DNA of 64,000 bases from Symmachiella macrocystis (lineage in GTDB: Bacteria; Planctomycetota; Planctomycetia; Planctomycetales; Planctomycetaceae), in NCBI RefSeq assembly GCF_007860075.1, contig NZ_SJPP01000001.1:4437490-4501489 (forward strand). Reading direction: 5' to 3'. The translations under genes and the position numbers were made by a program. The notes beneath the pieces were generated by a model. The model searched no databases, was not told the DNA's origin, and saw nothing but the letters and a program-made list of their open reading frames with translations. This document shows, piece by piece, positions 9,809 to 18,310 of the stretch (position 1 is the first letter of the stretch; every line of letters starts with the position of its first letter).

Positions 9809-12238
9809 TTAGAACGAGAGCAAGTAGACCAGCATCAACACGCCGAACAATCCGCCGGCGATAAATACCACATATTGTCGCAACTGTCCGGTTTGGACCA
9901 CGCTCAGCGAACGGCCAATAGCAAACGTCTTTTGGCCGATCCAGTTGACGATCCCGTCGATCACCGTTTCATCAAACCGGCGGTCAATTTGGGACACGTC
10001 CATGGTCACTTTAGCGGTGCCGTGCAGAAAACCGTCAATGACCACGCGATCAAAAGCGGAGATCCAACCCGAGACCACATGCACCGGCCGGACGAACATC
10101 ACGTCATACAGTTCGTCGAACCGCCATTTTTCCACTAAAAACTCATGCACGCCGGACAACTGCCGTTTAACGTCACTCGGGTTCAGCACCCGGATGCCGT
10201 AAAAGAGATACGCTAAGACTCCACCCATCACCGCAATCGACAACGCATAGCGTCCCGCTTCGGCGTGCACCTCACCCACGTGGGCATGGCTGGGCAAGTT
10301 GATGTTCCCCGGCGGAATCGCCTCAGTACCATTCGCAACACCGACCGGTTCGCTGTGCACCAACATGCTCCACAGCGGTCCTTCTTCGCCACCGACGGCA
10401 ACGAATGCGGCAAACACCGATAAAATCAACAACGGAGCGGTCATCACCCAAGGCGATTCGTGGGCATGATCGTGAACATGCTCGTCCCGCGGTTCACCAG
10501 CAAAGGTGTAAAACCACAGACGGAACATATAAAACGCCGTGATCCCCGCACCAGCCAGTGGTAGGAAGAACAACAGCGGATGCGAACCATTCAGTCGTGC
10601 GTACGCCAGCGACGTCGCCAAGATTGCATCTTTGGAGTGATAACCGGAGAAGGCCAACACGCCAGGAATCGCCAAACCGGTAATCGCAATCACGCCGATC
10701 AGCATCGTATAAGCCGTGATCGGCATCTTTTTACGAAGTCCGCCCATCTTGGGCATCTCCTGCTCGTGATGGCAACCGTGAATCACGCTGCCTGAGCAGA
10801 GGAACATTAACGATTTGAAGAAGGCGTGCGTGATCAAGTGCAACAGACCCGCCGCCCAGCCGCCCACGCCCAAACCAAGCATCATGTAGCCCAGCTGGCT
10901 GATCGTGGAATAAGCCAGGACCCGTTTGATGTCGGTCGCCACAATGGCAATCGTGGCCGCCATGAACAGCGTAATTCCACCGATATAGGCGATGGTGAGT
11001 AGAACTTCCGGCATGAACATCGGATAGAAACGTCCGACGAGATACACGCCGGCAGCTACCATCGTCGCGGAGTGCACCAGTGCCGAAACGGGCGTTGGGC
11101 CTTCCATGGCGTCGGGTAACCAGGTCTGTAGCGGAAATTGAGCACTCTTGCCCACACATCCGCAAAAGATCCCGATTCCAGCGGCGACCATGAGGTAATA
11201 AGGGATCGTCGACTCTTCTCCACCCGCACCGTGCAGCACGACCAACTTCGATTCGTCCTCCGCCATTTGCGTTGTGATCTGACCTTGGTCGTCACGCAGC
11301 ATTTGGAACAGGCCGGGATCCGTCTTGGCCAGTGCTTCATCCGGCTGTGTGAAGGTGAACGTGCCGAAGGACGTCCACAGGATCATCAGTCCGATTAAAA
11401 ACCCGAAGTCGCCCACGCGGTTGACGATGAATGCTTTGTTCGCAGCCGTCGAGGCCGATTTGCGTTCGACATAAAAGCCAATCAATAAGTAACTGCAGAT
11501 ACCGACCAATTCCCAGAACACGAACACCATGAACACATTGCCCGCGATGACCAGTCCCAGCATGGAAAAGCAGAACAGCGACAGAAAGGCGAAGAAACGA
11601 TAGAACCGCCCCGGTCGGTGCAAATGCCCTTGGCCGACATGTACGAAGTGATCTTCGTAATCCTCGGTCAGCTCGTCACTCATATAGCCGATGGCGAACA
11701 CATGAATGCAGGTTGCAATCAACGTGACCATCGTGAACATCACCAGCGTTAGGCTGTCGATGTAATAACCGATGTCGAGTTTCAATTTGCCAAAATGGGC
11801 GATCTGATAATACGTTCCTGAGACAGCCGTTGGTCCGTCGTGCTCAGCTTCGGAGTGTGTGTCATCTGCCGCAACAGGATGGTCATGATCGGCAGCGGCA
11901 TGTTTTTCCTCAGCATGCCCCTCTTCGGCGTGACCCGGCTCGTGGTGCTCACCGGCAGCATCTTCACCGTCACCATGGGCGACTTCGTCGTGAGCTGCGT
12001 GGTGTGGCGTGAGCGGATGCCAGTCCGTGGCGTTCAACCAAATTATTGAGGCGAGGAGGCTACAGACAAATCCTGTGCCGATACAACCGACGGCCAGATA
12101 GGCGGCGGTCTTTTTCAGCCGCGTGCTCCAATATCCGGCAAAGATTTCGGCTACGAAACCGGCCAACGGCAGCAGCCAAGCGATTGTCAGCAAGCATTTG
12201 AGCCAATCGCCCGTTTGTTTATAGATTTCCGGATCCAT
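9809..12238 (-). CDS. nuoL: NADH-quinone oxidoreductase subunit L, with histidine-rich loop
   Basis: NuoL is the distal proton-pumping subunit of complex I with the long lateral helix. At 809 residues it is about 200 longer than E. coli NuoL (613). Core motifs are LTLVMFTMVTLIATCIHVFA, FWELVGICSYLLIGFY, SAQFPLQTWLPDAMEGPTPV and TDIKRVLAYSTISQLGYMML. The extra length is mainly three insertions: residues 74-134, a loop with 14 histidines among many Asp and Glu; about residues 300-350, an acidic loop; and a C-terminal half with more His clusters (DEHVHDHAHESPWVM, PSHAHVGEVHAE). The His-rich loop follows the first hydrophobic helices. It is in frame with the rest, so the insertion is real coding sequence. 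Confidence 0.96.
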   Translation of the reverse strand: MDPEIYKQTGDWLKCLLTIAWLLPLAGFVAEIFAGYWSTRLKKTAAYLAVGCIGTGFVCSLLASIIWLNATDWHPLTPHHAAHDEVAHGDGEDAAGEHHEPGHAEEGHAEEKHAAADHDHPVAADDTHSEAEHDGPTAVSGTYYQIAHFGKLKLDIGYYIDSLTLVMFTMVTLIATCIHVFAIGYMSDELTEDYEDHFVHVGQGHLHRPGRFYRFFAFLSLFCFSMLGLVIAGNVFMVFVFWELVGICSYLLIGFYVERKSASTAANKAFIVNRVGDFGFLIGLMILWTSFGTFTFTQPDEALAKTDPGLFQMLRDDQGQITTQMAEDESKLVVLHGAGGEESTIPYYLMVAAGIGIFCGCVGKSAQFPLQTWLPDAMEGPTPVSALVHSATMVAAGVYLVGRFYPMFMPEVLLTIAYIGGITLFMAATIAIVATDIKRVLAYSTISQLGYMMLGLGVGGWAAGLLHLITHAFFKSLMFLCSGSVIHGCHHEQEMPKMGGLRKKMPITAYTMLIGVIAITGLAIPGVLAFSGYHSKDAILATSLAYARLNGSHPLLFFLPLAGAGITAFYMFRLWFYTFAGEPRDEHVHDHAHESPWVMTAPLLILSVFAAFVAVGGEEGPLWSMLVHSEPVGVANGTEAIPPGNINLPSHAHVGEVHAEAGRYALSIAVMGGVLAYLFYGIRVLNPSDVKRQLSGVHEFLVEKWRFDELYDVMFVRPVHVVSGWISAFDRVVIDGFLHGTAKVTMDVSQIDRRFDETVIDGIVNWIGQKTFAIGRSLSVVQTGQLRQYVVFIAGGLFGVLMLVYLLSF

Positions 12239-12321
12239 ACCACTCTCGGTCTACTATCGATGCCCGGGTTCAGCCGGCAAAATTTCCGTGAGACAATTTC
12301 CAGTACGCGCGGCCGGCAACA

Positions 12322-12630
12322 TCAACCTTGCAAGTCGTTGGCGCGGTCGACGTCGATCGTCAGGTGGTTGTTGTAAAAATTCAATGCGATCGCCAAGGCC
12401 ACCGCCGCTTCGGCAGCTGCCAACACGATCACGAACAGAGCAATGACCTGTCCGTCTAATCCCAATGCCGTATAGTTCGCGAATGCCACAAAATTCAAAT
12501 TCGCGGCGTTGAGCACCAACTCCACGCCCATCAACACGCCGATCGCGTTGCGTTTGGTGGCCATGCAGACCACGCCCGCCACGAACAGCACGGCTGAGAT
12601 AAAAATGCAAAAATTGAGTTCGCTTCCCAT
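12322..12630 (-). CDS. nuoK: NADH-quinone oxidoreductase subunit K
   Basis: NuoK is a three-helix subunit of the complex I membrane arm. At 102 residues it has the usual size (about 100). The second helix holds the key glutamate in GVLMGVELVLNAANLNFVAF, and the third has VIVLAAAEAAVALAIALNFY with a second conserved Glu. It sits between nuoJ (44 bp upstream) and nuoL (83 bp downstream), the normal order. Confidence 0.97.
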   Translation of the reverse strand: MGSELNFCIFISAVLFVAGVVCMATKRNAIGVLMGVELVLNAANLNFVAFANYTALGLDGQVIALFVIVLAAAEAAVALAIALNFYNNHLTIDVDRANDLQG

Positions 12631-12674
12631 ACTTTCACTTCCGTCGTTTCACCGCCGAACAAGCGGCGTCTAAT

Positions 12675-13295
12675 TTAGCTCGCTGTCGTTTTCGCCAAAG
12701 GGTCAATCCGTCGTTTGGACCGTGCCAAATACGCTGCGCCCACAAGCACGACCAACAGATGCACCGAAACAATTTCAAACGGCAGCAAATACCCGACGCC
12801 TGTCGGTTCACCGGGTTGATTCAGGTCTTTGTCAGGCCTTACTCCCAGCAACGCAAAACCAAGCGGTCGAATCGTGCGACCTTGTTGAGCGGTCGTGTAA
12901 CCTTCAGGACGGTTTTCCGTTGCATGCCCGCTGACGACCCCGTCGACTGCGTGCCAATCCACACCAAAGGCGGAGACTGTGATCAAACCCAGCAGCGCTG
13001 AACTGACAATGGCCGCCACCACCCATTCGGTCGGCGAGGTTTTCATCGTCACATACGGTCCACTGGCAGTCAGCATGATTCCGAAAATCAACAGCACCAA
13101 CGTCCCGCCGACATAGACCATCAGTTGGACAGCCCCGACAAAGTCGGCCTGCAGCAGAAAGAAGAGTCCCGACGTCGAGCCGAGTGAAATAATTAACCAA
13201 AAAGCCATACGCACGATGTTTTGGCTCAGCACGACACCCAAAGCGCCGCCGCAAACTGCAATCCCAAACACCCAGAACAGGAACTCCTGAAACAT
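12675..13295 (-). CDS. nuoJ: NADH-quinone oxidoreductase subunit J
   Basis: NuoJ is a five-helix complex I membrane subunit. The 206-residue protein begins with a hydrophobic helix and carries ADFVGAVQLMVYVGGTLVLL, whose helix normally has the pi-bulge that moves during turnover. The last helix is preceded by a hydrophilic stretch of roughly 40 residues (WHAVDGVVSGHATENRPEGY) that is longer than in E. coli NuoJ (184). Its ATG overlaps the nuoH stop codon as TAATG at 13293-13297, leaving no room for nuoI, which in most bacteria lies between H and J. Confidence 0.96.
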   Translation of the reverse strand: MFQEFLFWVFGIAVCGGALGVVLSQNIVRMAFWLIISLGSTSGLFFLLQADFVGAVQLMVYVGGTLVLLIFGIMLTASGPYVTMKTSPTEWVVAAIVSSALLGLITVSAFGVDWHAVDGVVSGHATENRPEGYTTAQQGRTIRPLGFALLGVRPDKDLNQPGEPTGVGYLLPFEIVSVHLLVVLVGAAYLARSKRRIDPLAKTTAS

Positions 13296-14542
13296 TACCG
13301 CCCCTCCTCTTCAACGGCCGGCAACGGCGTGTCAGGCTGTGATTTCGTGGCGTTGGAATCCAATTGCGTCACCTTGTCCGCGATCGATTCCCCAAAAAAC
13401 TGTGTCCGCCCTTCGCCCTCGTTGCCCCCTTTGATTTGATACATGGCCAAGGGCCACAGCACCGCACCCAGGAACAAAGCGCAACTCATCGGCAGCAGAT
13501 ACTTCAGGCAAGTCATCATCACTTGGTCAATCCGCAAACGGGGAAACGTCCAGCGAATCCAAATCTGCAAAAAGACGAGCAAGCTGCCCTTGGTGATGAA
13601 CACAACCATAAAGAACAGATTCACGACATAACTGGCCAGCCCGTAGGGACCGGCAGATTGCAGTGAAACCAATGTATTATCTAAAGGAGCGATCCCGGTG
13701 TACCAGCCGCCCAAAAACAGCAAGACGGCGATTCCACTGACCGCAAACATTCCCGCATATTCCGCCATAAAGAAATACGACCAGCGAATTCCACTGTATT
13801 CGGTATGGAAACCGGCAACCAATTCGCTTTCCGCTTCGGCCAAGTCAAAGGGAGCCCGTTTCACACTCGCCGTTGCCACGGTGAAATACACAAAGAACCC
13901 GATGAAGGTAAATGGATTGCGGAAGATCAACCAATCGGAAAGAAACCAACCCGATTGCATTTGGCTAATCTCAACCAAGTTCAGCGATCCGACGGCCACG
14001 ATTGGAATTAACGCACAGATCGCCATGGGGATCTCGTAGCTGACCATCTGGGCTGCTTCACGCATTCCACCAAACAGCGCCCACTTCGAACCGCTTGCAT
14101 ACCCGGCCAAAATGATGCCGATCACTTCGAGCGACATCACCGCCAGTACAAAAAACAGCCCGATGTCGAGGTTCTGGGCGATCCAGCCGTTGCTAAATGG
14201 CAAGGCGATGAATGCGGCGAACGAGGCGACGAAGACAATATACGGTGCCACACGAAACAGCATGCCATCGGCAGCTTGCGGGCATAGGTCTTCCTTTTGG
14301 ATCAACTTGATCCCGTCGGCCAACGTCTGTAGCCAACCGAACTTCCCACCCACCCGGGTTGGACCCAGGCGGTCTTGGATGCGACCGGAGACTTTTCGTT
14401 CCAACCAGATATAAAATAGCGGAGCAACAGCGAAAAAGTTGACGATGATCACCGCGTGAATCAGCGCTACTATCGCCCATTTCCACCAGGCATCGGTGAA
14501 GATATCACTGATGCTATCAATTCCAAACAACGCAAATGTCAC
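13295..14542 (-). CDS. nuoH: NADH-quinone oxidoreductase subunit H
   Basis: NuoH forms the quinone chamber at the junction of the peripheral and membrane arms. Motifs are FYIWLERKVSGRIQDRLGPT, RVGGKFGWLQTLADGIKLI, FDLAEAESELVAGFHTEYSG and a C-terminal WIRWTFPRLRIDQVM. I place the start at GTG 14542 because GGGGAG lies 7 bases before it; in-frame ATG at 14605 and TTG at 14626 are possible longer starts. The C-terminus has about 40 extra hydrophilic residues. It is the first nuo gene of the cluster, so the promoter must lie above 14542. Confidence 0.95.
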   Translation of the reverse strand: MTFALFGIDSISDIFTDAWWKWAIVALIHAVIIVNFFAVAPLFYIWLERKVSGRIQDRLGPTRVGGKFGWLQTLADGIKLIQKEDLCPQAADGMLFRVAPYIVFVASFAAFIALPFSNGWIAQNLDIGLFFVLAVMSLEVIGIILAGYASGSKWALFGGMREAAQMVSYEIPMAICALIPIVAVGSLNLVEISQMQSGWFLSDWLIFRNPFTFIGFFVYFTVATASVKRAPFDLAEAESELVAGFHTEYSGIRWSYFFMAEYAGMFAVSGIAVLLFLGGWYTGIAPLDNTLVSLQSAGPYGLASYVVNLFFMVVFITKGSLLVFLQIWIRWTFPRLRIDQVMMTCLKYLLPMSCALFLGAVLWPLAMYQIKGGNEGEGRTQFFGESIADKVTQLDSNATKSQPDTPLPAVEEEGR

Positions 14543-14877
14543 AAAAGTGCTCCCCACCGGAGGCGGAAACGGACCAACTTCGCAGAAGTCGATTCGACCG
14601 GACATAACTGACAGCGGTTTGTGCAAAACCTCAAGCGACGTCCACGCCGCTCGCCAGAACTGAAAGCCTCAGCGCATAACGCTTTCGGCGAATTCAGCGA
14701 AGCGTGAACTATGCCACAACTGTTGAGGCGATTCAAGCGACCGGCAGCGCAAGCCCTTCATTTCTCAAAATCGAGAAGCACGCGGCGGTCCCGATTGCCC
14801 TCTCGATCCATCAGAAACGGGACGTTTCGAACTAGGGATTTCCGAGTGTAATCCTGGGATTCGTGGCGCCAACGGTC

Positions 14878-15009
14878 TGCTTGTCTCTGTACTGTGCTTT
14901 ACATACAGATTGTTCGCGGTTTCAGCCTATGGAGACTCGCCGAGGAAACCTGTCTTGCGGGGACAAGCGCGCAAAAAAGCCACCAGTCCATCAGGCTGGT
15001 GGCTTTTTG
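14878..15009 (+). ncRNA. Candidate structured small RNA ending in an intrinsic terminator
   Basis: A stem of about 11 pairs closes the domain (14878-14888 with 14959-14969, three G-T pairs). Inside are TGTA/TACA (888-891 with 904-907, partly competing) and GGTTTC (14918-14923) with GAAACC (14945-14950), capped by CTC-GCC-GAG (14936-14944). The terminator hairpin follows directly. A TGTAAT -10-like box at 14847-14852 could start transcription near 14859, but no good -35 is present. It matches no RNA family I know: the conserved tmRNA, RNase P and SRP sequence blocks are absent. The terminator could instead serve a minus-strand transcript. Confidence 0.3.
14974..15008. terminator. Bidirectional rho-independent terminator
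   Basis: A perfect 13-bp inverted repeat: AAAAAGCCACCAG (14974-14986), a 9-base loop, and CTGGTGGCTTTTT (14996-15008). The GC core with A-run and T-run on opposite sides lets it work in both directions. Confidence 0.9.
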
Positions 15010-15454
15010 CACTTATTAAAAACGGCGAGCCCGCTAGCTGACCAGCGTGCGGTCAAAAAACGGGGATTGCAGCGAACCCGCCGGGTAGGTAGTCGGTTGT
15101 TTTCAAATTTCGCTTCGCTATCTGTCGGTCTGTCTCTCCGCCATCACGGCAAGCACGTTGGTTGGGAAATGGTGTTCGGTTGAAATCGACACCGTTGCTG
15201 GCCATTGTTCGTCTTGCTGCTTGCTATGAAACATAACCGCGATTCCCGTACCACTGGAGTGTGGAAACCGATGTCAACAGGCGCAACACCATACAAGGTA
15301 TCACGATACGAATATTCACCGAGCGGGTGCGATAAGTCAGGAGCTCCGTGAACTGTTGTCATTTAGACAACGATTGTCGCAATCCAGCGGCGCTTGGGAG
15401 CCAGAGTGATCGAGAAGCAACCTGGGAATCGACGAATAGCCACGCAGCCAACCG

Positions 15455-15943
15455 CTACATGCGGCCTTCGGCGATCAGGGCGACGCCGGGAGCACCGTCG
15501 CGTTGGCATTCCTCGTAGAGCTCTACCAGTTCGGGGAGCTTTTCAGGAGCATCGATCAGGCAATACTTCAACTGCCACGCTTGCAGAATCGGCTCCGTAA
15601 AGACACGGGCTGAGTCGTTGGGGATCGCGTCCTGATTCAGAAAACTGCGATATCCGACCAGCGCGAACAACGGCAGCTGGTAGTCGTAAATCGCGTTGCG
15701 GAGTGCGTCGCCCGATTCAAACAACCCCGTGCACTGGATGATCAGAAGCGGTTGCGCGCCGCCCATGTGTAGCCCGGCGGCAATCGACCAAGCTTCACCC
15801 TCGCGACAAACCCGGATGAGTTCCAAGCCCTCGGCATCGTTGAGTGCCGCTTCCCACGCGCCGAATGTGCTGTCTGGAAGCCACACGACATGCGTGATGC
15901 CGAGTGATTTCAAGGTGGCGACAATTTGTGGACCAGAAAACAT
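15455..15943 (-). CDS. Thiamine-pyrophosphate-binding domain protein, sulfopyruvate/phosphonopyruvate decarboxylase alpha-like
   Basis: The 162 residues match the N-terminal (PYR) domain of ThDP enzymes, as in the separate alpha subunit ComD of sulfopyruvate decarboxylase. Visible are GITHVVWLPDSTFGAWEAAL, RVCREGEAWSIAAGLHMGGA with the Glu that activates the thiamine aminopyrimidine, and PLLIIQCTGLFESGDALRNA. The PP domain that binds the diphosphate, normally in a second subunit or the C-terminal half, is absent: the frame stops at 15455 and nothing adjacent encodes it. The partner must be elsewhere, or the protein works alone in another role. No signal peptide is present. Confidence 0.8.
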   Translation of the reverse strand: MFSGPQIVATLKSLGITHVVWLPDSTFGAWEAALNDAEGLELIRVCREGEAWSIAAGLHMGGAQPLLIIQCTGLFESGDALRNAIYDYQLPLFALVGYRSFLNQDAIPNDSARVFTEPILQAWQLKYCLIDAPEKLPELVELYEECQRDGAPGVALIAEGRM

Positions 15944-16067
15944 TCGGTGAGCTCAACAGCAAGACACAGCGGATTCACAACGCTGCGCAAAGCATAGCCG
16001 ATATCACCTCAAGACCACAGCGTCGCCATGCACAAACCCCACAAATGCCCCCCTCTGTCCTCAAGCC

Positions 16068-17207
16068 TCACTTCTTCTTAACTGTCGGCTTGCGTTTGAA
16101 CTCAATCGGAGTCAACCACACAAACGGTTTGCCGGCTTCGTCGATATACAACTCCCGTCGCAGTCGCGATTGAAAAGCGATGCGCTGAATAGCCAGGCCC
16201 CAGGTTGTTCTTTTGCGCGGAAACGTGACCTGAATTTTATCGTAATCAATATGCCATTCATCCATACCGGCGTGGTCCACCAGGATGGGGATCTCAATGG
16301 CCGACGAGGCGGCTTCCACAACGTCAGCCAGTGGTCGATCTTCCAGGTCGACGGTGACGTATTTGAAGAGATTCGGCGCAATGCTGGAGCGAGGCGTATC
16401 GACCGGCCAAGGCCAGCCGACTTTCCAAGGTTCTTTGGTCTTGGTGATATCGCGCACGGAAAGTTCCAAATCTCCGGTGGGAGTCCGTTGTGGCGTAAAG
16501 CAAAGTCCATAATGCCGCAGCAGGATCGCCAGTGCCGTACCGCGACTCAGTCCGGCCAACGATTGCGGAAACAATTCTTTGCTGCGCGGTTGGGCCATGA
16601 TTTCTTTGGCTTCAGGAGTGACGTGAATCGGCAAGTCCCCTTTTTCCTGATCAGGGGCGAACAAGACCATTGCCGCCAACAGATCCTTGCCGAGTGGATC
16701 GATGGTTAGCGGACGCTTCAGCGGCAGAAGCACTTGGTCCAATTGTTTTTTGGTCAAACCCCAAGCCGGCTGCCCATCGGGGGAACCTTGCGCCCCGTAG
16801 GTCCGCAGTTCGTCTAACCATTCCGAGAGTCTGCCGCCCTGCGAGAGTGAGAACATCCGCCCGGGAAGAATCAGGCGGCCTTGACGGTCCATTCCGGCGA
16901 TGACGATGACCCGCCGCACGGAATTTCCAATATTTTTTTCCGTCACGCCCGGCTCATCACGCGGCGTTGCCCGGCGGATGCGAACAGCAACATTCATTTT
17001 CTGAAAGTACTCCGACCAGCGCTGCGCCGTCCGATTCGCGCCACCATTGCCGGTCAGCAGTTGGATCTCCAGATGCGTATCAGGCAGTTTGCCAGTGCGG
17101 GGTGTTGTGCTGCGCGGGCGAGAATTCTGGGCGTATATTGCTGCAATCGTGGTGAAATTCAGGAAAATGAGGCCCCAAGCCAAACGACTGGATAAAATGC
17201 GGTGCAT
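16068..17207 (-). CDS. Conserved secreted hypothetical protein
   Basis: I do not recognise a characterised family. The 379-residue protein has an N-terminal signal peptide or anchor (LAWGLIFLNFTTIAAIYAQN) and a basic low-complexity linker (NSRPRSTTPRTGK). Next comes an alpha/beta region that begins HLEIQLLTGNGGANRTAQRW, with VRRVIVIAGMDRQGRLILPG. The C-terminal part has DVVEAASSAIEIPILVDHAG and WHIDYDKIQVTFPRKRTTWG, which resembles short secretin/STN-like or DUF4974-like segments, and ends in a lysine-rich tail. It is probably periplasmic. It is divergent from the Cys-rich protein gene, with a 387-bp shared upstream region. Confidence 0.65.
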   Translation of the reverse strand: MHRILSSRLAWGLIFLNFTTIAAIYAQNSRPRSTTPRTGKLPDTHLEIQLLTGNGGANRTAQRWSEYFQKMNVAVRIRRATPRDEPGVTEKNIGNSVRRVIVIAGMDRQGRLILPGRMFSLSQGGRLSEWLDELRTYGAQGSPDGQPAWGLTKKQLDQVLLPLKRPLTIDPLGKDLLAAMVLFAPDQEKGDLPIHVTPEAKEIMAQPRSKELFPQSLAGLSRGTALAILLRHYGLCFTPQRTPTGDLELSVRDITKTKEPWKVGWPWPVDTPRSSIAPNLFKYVTVDLEDRPLADVVEAASSAIEIPILVDHAGMDEWHIDYDKIQVTFPRKRTTWGLAIQRIAFQSRLRRELYIDEAGKPFVWLTPIEFKRKPTVKKK

Positions 17208-17594
17208 AGTGAAGATCTCCGTCGTGGGTGGGCATTGCTGTCTAAGGTCGCCTTACCGATTGTACTTTCAAGTCGACCGCAGGATCTATTAAGTCTTCTG
17301 TAACATAGTACGCAAAGTGTCAGTAGGAGTTTTCGGCAATTCACTCGATCCAGCTTGGGGATTGTCCGAATTTGCGAAGATGCGCGGAAAGCGATAAATT
17401 TGCCGCCGTTGTCTTGCCCGCAAATTCCCCCCGGTTATACTCAGCGCCAGTGATCGCCGTGGTTTCACCCAGGGGACGTCTGGGTGGCGGCGAACGAGAC
17501 CGGCTTAAGCCTGCAGGATTCGCATTTACGGCTATACGACAGTTCCGGGATCATGGATTCACACAGTTGAGACTCATATGGAGGGTGTCTGACG
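17208..17594. other. Divergent intergenic region
   Basis: No gene is seen in this 387-bp gap. It lies between two genes that point away from each other, so both promoters should be here. I see no clear -35/-10 pair or operator. Confidence 0.5.
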
Positions 17595-18074
17595 ATGATG
17601 CGAAAAATGATTGTGACTTCGGTAATGGTAGTGATGGCGTTGGCGTTCATGTCCAGCGACGCGGAAGCGAGGAACCGGTGTCGTAAGGTCAAATGCAAGA
17701 AGGCGCGGTATTCTTCTTGCTGCAAGACCCAGCGTCGATCCAAGCGATGCTGTCAGCAAACCAGTTGCTGCGAACAAACCGCTTGCTACACACAAACCGA
17801 ATGCTGCACGCAAACTAGCTGCGAGCCGACGGTGATCACGCAAGCTTGCTGCACACCGGCGCCGAGCTGCTGCGTTGCGCAATGCTCGACTCAAAGCTGC
17901 GGTAGCTGCCAGCAGTCGGCTTGTGGTTCCTCTTGCGGATCATGTGGATCCTCCTGCGGTTCTTCCTGTGGATCATGCGGCTCCTCCTGTGCTCCTTCGG
18001 CACCGGCGGCAGCTCCCACCGAAGCACCCGCTCCGGAACCCGCCCCCGCGCCCAGCACAGCCAGCACGAAGTAA
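17595..18074 (+). CDS. Secreted cysteine-rich repeat protein
   Basis: The 159-residue protein starts with a signal peptide (MIVTSVMVVMALAFMSSDAEA, residues 5-25). The mature part has 26 cysteines within about 105 residues. First come CC pairs in a basic, Gln/Thr-rich stretch (KRCCQQTSCCEQTACYTQTE). Then comes a Gly/Ser segment in which cysteines recur every three or four residues (CGSSCGSCGSSC, repeated). The tail is Ala/Pro/Glu-rich with no cysteine and looks like a disordered linker. GAGG at 17581-17584 supports the ATG at 17595; a second ATG follows at once. A strong terminator lies 34 bp after the stop, so it is a single-gene transcript. Possible roles are disulfide cross-linked envelope protein or metal binder; neither is shown. 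Confidence 0.75.
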   Translation: MMRKMIVTSVMVVMALAFMSSDAEARNRCRKVKCKKARYSSCCKTQRRSKRCCQQTSCCEQTACYTQTECCTQTSCEPTVITQACCTPAPSCCVAQCSTQSCGSCQQSACGSSCGSCGSSCGSSCGSCGSSCAPSAPAAAPTEAPAPEPAPAPSTASTK

Positions 18075-18107
18075 TTGCGACACATTGCGTCGTAAGCAAA
18101 ACCAGAC

Positions 18108-18146
18108 ACCCGGCGATGAATTTTTTCATCACCGGGTGTTTTTTAC
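18108..18146 (+). terminator. Rho-independent terminator of the Cys-rich protein gene
   Basis: ACACCCGGCGATGA (18108-18121) pairs with TCATCACCGGGTGT (18128-18141) with one mismatch, followed by six T (18141-18146). It lies 34 bp after the stop of the Cys-rich gene. Confidence 0.9.
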
Positions 18147-18310
18147 GCGCTCATTGGGACGCACTGAAAATGCAGGCGGATGGGAGATCGCTTTGCTCCG
18201 GCACACGGCCACCCACCCTGATCTTGGAAACCAACGATTGGACTGTGTATGCTGAATGTCCGCCAAAAAAATCATTAACTCTATTTCCAACATAGGAATG
18301 GATCGCTGCC

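Larger units (their letters stand above)
14606..15454. other. Long intergenic region containing terminator and candidate RNA
   Basis: No protein gene is convincing in these 849 bp on either strand. The region should contain the nuoH promoter (minus strand) at its left side. It contains a strong bidirectional terminator (14974-15008) and, just before it on the plus strand, a foldable stretch described separately. From 15010 to 15454 I see no gene; a minus-strand frame at 15144-15362 has no family resemblance. Confidence 0.6.

Noticed and set aside
14878-15009. Assignment of the structured region to tmRNA, RNase P or SRP RNA
   Set aside because: The conserved blocks (tmRNA ends and tag frame, RNase P P4 strands, SRP apical loop sequence) are not present on either strand.
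15144-15362. 73-codon frame on the minus strand in the long gap near 15 kb
   Set aside because: No ribosome site, no family resemblance, and the composition is mixed with the repeat and terminator area.
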